A stretch of DNA of 64,000 nucleotides from Symbiodinium microadriaticum. Taxonomy: Eukaryota > Sar > Dinophyceae > Suessiales > Symbiodiniaceae. Within the stretch, counting starts at the first letter, position 1; the number at the start of each line of letters is the position of its first letter. The notes under the pieces are model-generated. The model did no database searches. It saw only the letters and a program-made list of their open reading frames with translations, and was not told where the DNA came from. Shown in pieces: positions 62,879 to 64,000 of this stretch. The stretch is from the NCBI GenBank assembly GCA_001939145.1, contig LSRX01000858.1, positions 212,198-276,197 on the forward strand. Direction: 5' to 3'. A program made the position numbers and the translations under genes.

Positions 62879-63913
62879 CTAGTCGATGCCCGTGCCTGCC
62901 CCCATGTATTCAGTGCACATATTTAATCGGTGTGTTTGCAGAAGTGCAATGAGATCAGCATCGTGGTTGGAACCGTCATGCCTATGAACACCATTGCCGA
63001 CAAGCCCACGCTCAGGAGGCAATGCAGCATTAAAGTCCCCTCCTACCACCAGCAGGTTACGTGCTGGAACGGCGTGCAACGCCCGACTCAGCGCATTCCA
63101 GACCTGGGTCCTTTGCGCATCGCGCTGCTCCGGATAGGCAGCATTACGAACCCACTGATAAACACAGAACACGTCAATGCTGGCTTTCGTTCCCTCACAT
63201 CGTATCTGAAGAACCCTTCCTGAAGCCCACGAACAAAACGAGATGTTATCAGGCTCAGCCACTCGATGAGATATGATGGCCGCGACCCCACTGTGTCAGT
63301 TCCGTGCGTCTGGTGCCACCACAAAGGACCACCCTGGTATGCTCCACGTGGACTCTTCGCGTCCCAGGCCATGATGAATTTCCTGTAACAGAATGATGTC
63401 TGCCTCCTGTTGCTGTCCAATCCATCTGCAGAGCAGGTCATACAGTTCGGCTGTAACCCCGCCGACGTTGTAGGATAGCACTCGTAGGCGGCGGGCTGCG
63501 TGCTGTGTTCTCAACTTATCCTGTCGCAGAGGTTGAGGCGGTACAGCAGTTGAGCCTGCAAGCGAGCCCTGTCGCCAGCCTTGTAAATCACGCAGTGTAC
63601 ACCACCGACCCCTGTATCTGGTGCCTCCTGTGGCTGTCGCCCTGCGGCATGCCCGAGCATACGCCCGTTTCTTGATCCAGTCAAAATGAGTATTTGATGT
63701 GTCCCTTCCAGAAATTTTCGCCGCACAATGTGTGGCTCTCGGGTGCGGCCTGGAAGCGCCCCCAACCCTCGGGTCAAACTCCCCGTTCGGCTGATCAGTC
63801 ATAACGATAGTAATGGGAGCTCGCGGGATTTGGGACCCGCGCGGCCAGAGCTGTATTCCACTATAGATGCAGACGCTGTGACACAGGCAGTACAGAAAAA
63901 GTAATCCAGCCAT
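62879..63913 (-). pseudogene. LINE apurinic-like endonuclease domain, interrupted
   Basis: The frame carries the endonuclease/exonuclease/phosphatase landmarks LSYNVGGV, ILLQEIHHG and, after a break, GVAAIIS and LLVVGGDFNAAL. A TGA at 63296-63298 interrupts it in the same frame between DARN and the GVAAIIS motif. After about 62890 the domain continues in another frame (SSQVDFLLTRRNAADQESRR) to a TAG at 62716-62718. This domain nicks target DNA to start target-primed reverse transcription. Two stops and one shift make this copy non-functional unless the stops are suppressed. Confidence 0.82.
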
Positions 63914-63967
63914 GAACCCTCGAGAGGAAACCTACACAGACGCCTTCCGTGCTCCAGCCGAGACCCT

Positions 63968-64000
<33 letters not shown>
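63968..64000. repeat. (TAG)n at the window end
   Basis: A pure (TAG)n run continuing past the window, directly upstream of the LINE's 5' side. Confidence 0.95.

Larger units (their letters stand above)
56233..63967 (-). mobile_element. Large LINE with deubiquitinase and dioxygenase modules
   Basis: Minus-strand coding blocks in order: AP-type endonuclease, RT, C2H2/C2HC zinc fingers, USP-type peptidase, 2OG-Fe(II) dioxygenase and a CCH zinc protein. There is no LTR. The element is bracketed by (TAG)n on both sides (55568-56232 and 63968-64000). Endonuclease plus RT with a YADD box defines a non-LTR retrotransposon. Lesions (two in-frame stops, at least three frameshifts and a 385-bp duplication) suggest it is inactive. 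Treating the last two blocks as part of the same element is an inference from strand, order and recurring protein style. Confidence 0.75.

Overview
The window reads as nuclear DNA of a dinoflagellate, most likely a Symbiodiniaceae-type genome. The evidence is direct: protein families such as LON, PPR-SMR and a multi-pass membrane protein become continuous only after removing many tiny introns (61-140 nt, with a few longer ones). Their donors are GT, GC or GA and their acceptors are AG, usually followed by G, often with the same few bases repeated at both intron ends. Retroelements of three kinds fill much of the rest. No bacterial operon, rRNA, tRNA gene or CRISPR array is visible. Exon joins were inferred by eye from frame and domain continuity; nothing was searched against a database.

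Layout. 0-5.8 kb: a decayed + strand retroelement with a Penelope-like reverse transcriptase (RT) broken by frame changes, followed by ORFs of unknown role (one may be ADP-ribosyltransferase-like, one may be ubiquitin-like). 5.8-8.8 kb: nothing supported. 8.8-18.5 kb: an intron-dense gene region holding a LON-domain gene in five micro-exons, an unrecognised multi-exon gene, a multi-pass membrane protein gene, a second unrecognised gene and scattered exon candidates; a CTG-rich tract with an assembly gap lies at 15.5-15.8 kb. 18.75-19.15 kb: two adjacent copies of a SINE-like unit with pol III-type A and B boxes. 20.9-36.2 kb: a complete minus-strand Ty1/copia element with 5-bp target duplications (TGTTT), split by a complete plus-strand copia-like element (27.67-35.56 kb, target duplication CAGG) that landed inside its gag. 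36.2-37.4 kb: simple repeats and a polypurine block. 40.4-43.6 kb: a Ser/Thr-rich membrane protein with a repeat-bearing ectodomain and a helical-repeat cytoplasmic tail. 48.6-53 kb: a PPR-SMR gene in many micro-exons. 55.0 kb: an orphan first exon of an amino-acid/polyamine permease. 55.6-56.2 kb: a long (TAG)n microsatellite. 56.5-63.9 kb: a large minus-strand LINE with AP-endonuclease, RT, zinc fingers, a USP-type deubiquitinase, a 2OG-Fe(II) dioxygenase and CCH zinc repeats, ending in (TAG)n again at the window edge.

How the parts relate. The most striking point is that two unrelated retroelements, the outer copia and the LINE, each carry a module with the HxD...H...R signature of TET/JBP-type 2OG-Fe(II) dioxygenases. 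Dinoflagellate DNA is known to be rich in 5-hydroxymethyluracil, so retroelement-borne base oxidases are an attractive but untested idea. The outer copia also has a primer-binding site matching the anticodon arm of initiator tRNA-Met (half-tRNA priming, as in Drosophila copia) and carries the last 11 nt of the dinoflagellate spliced leader in both LTRs.
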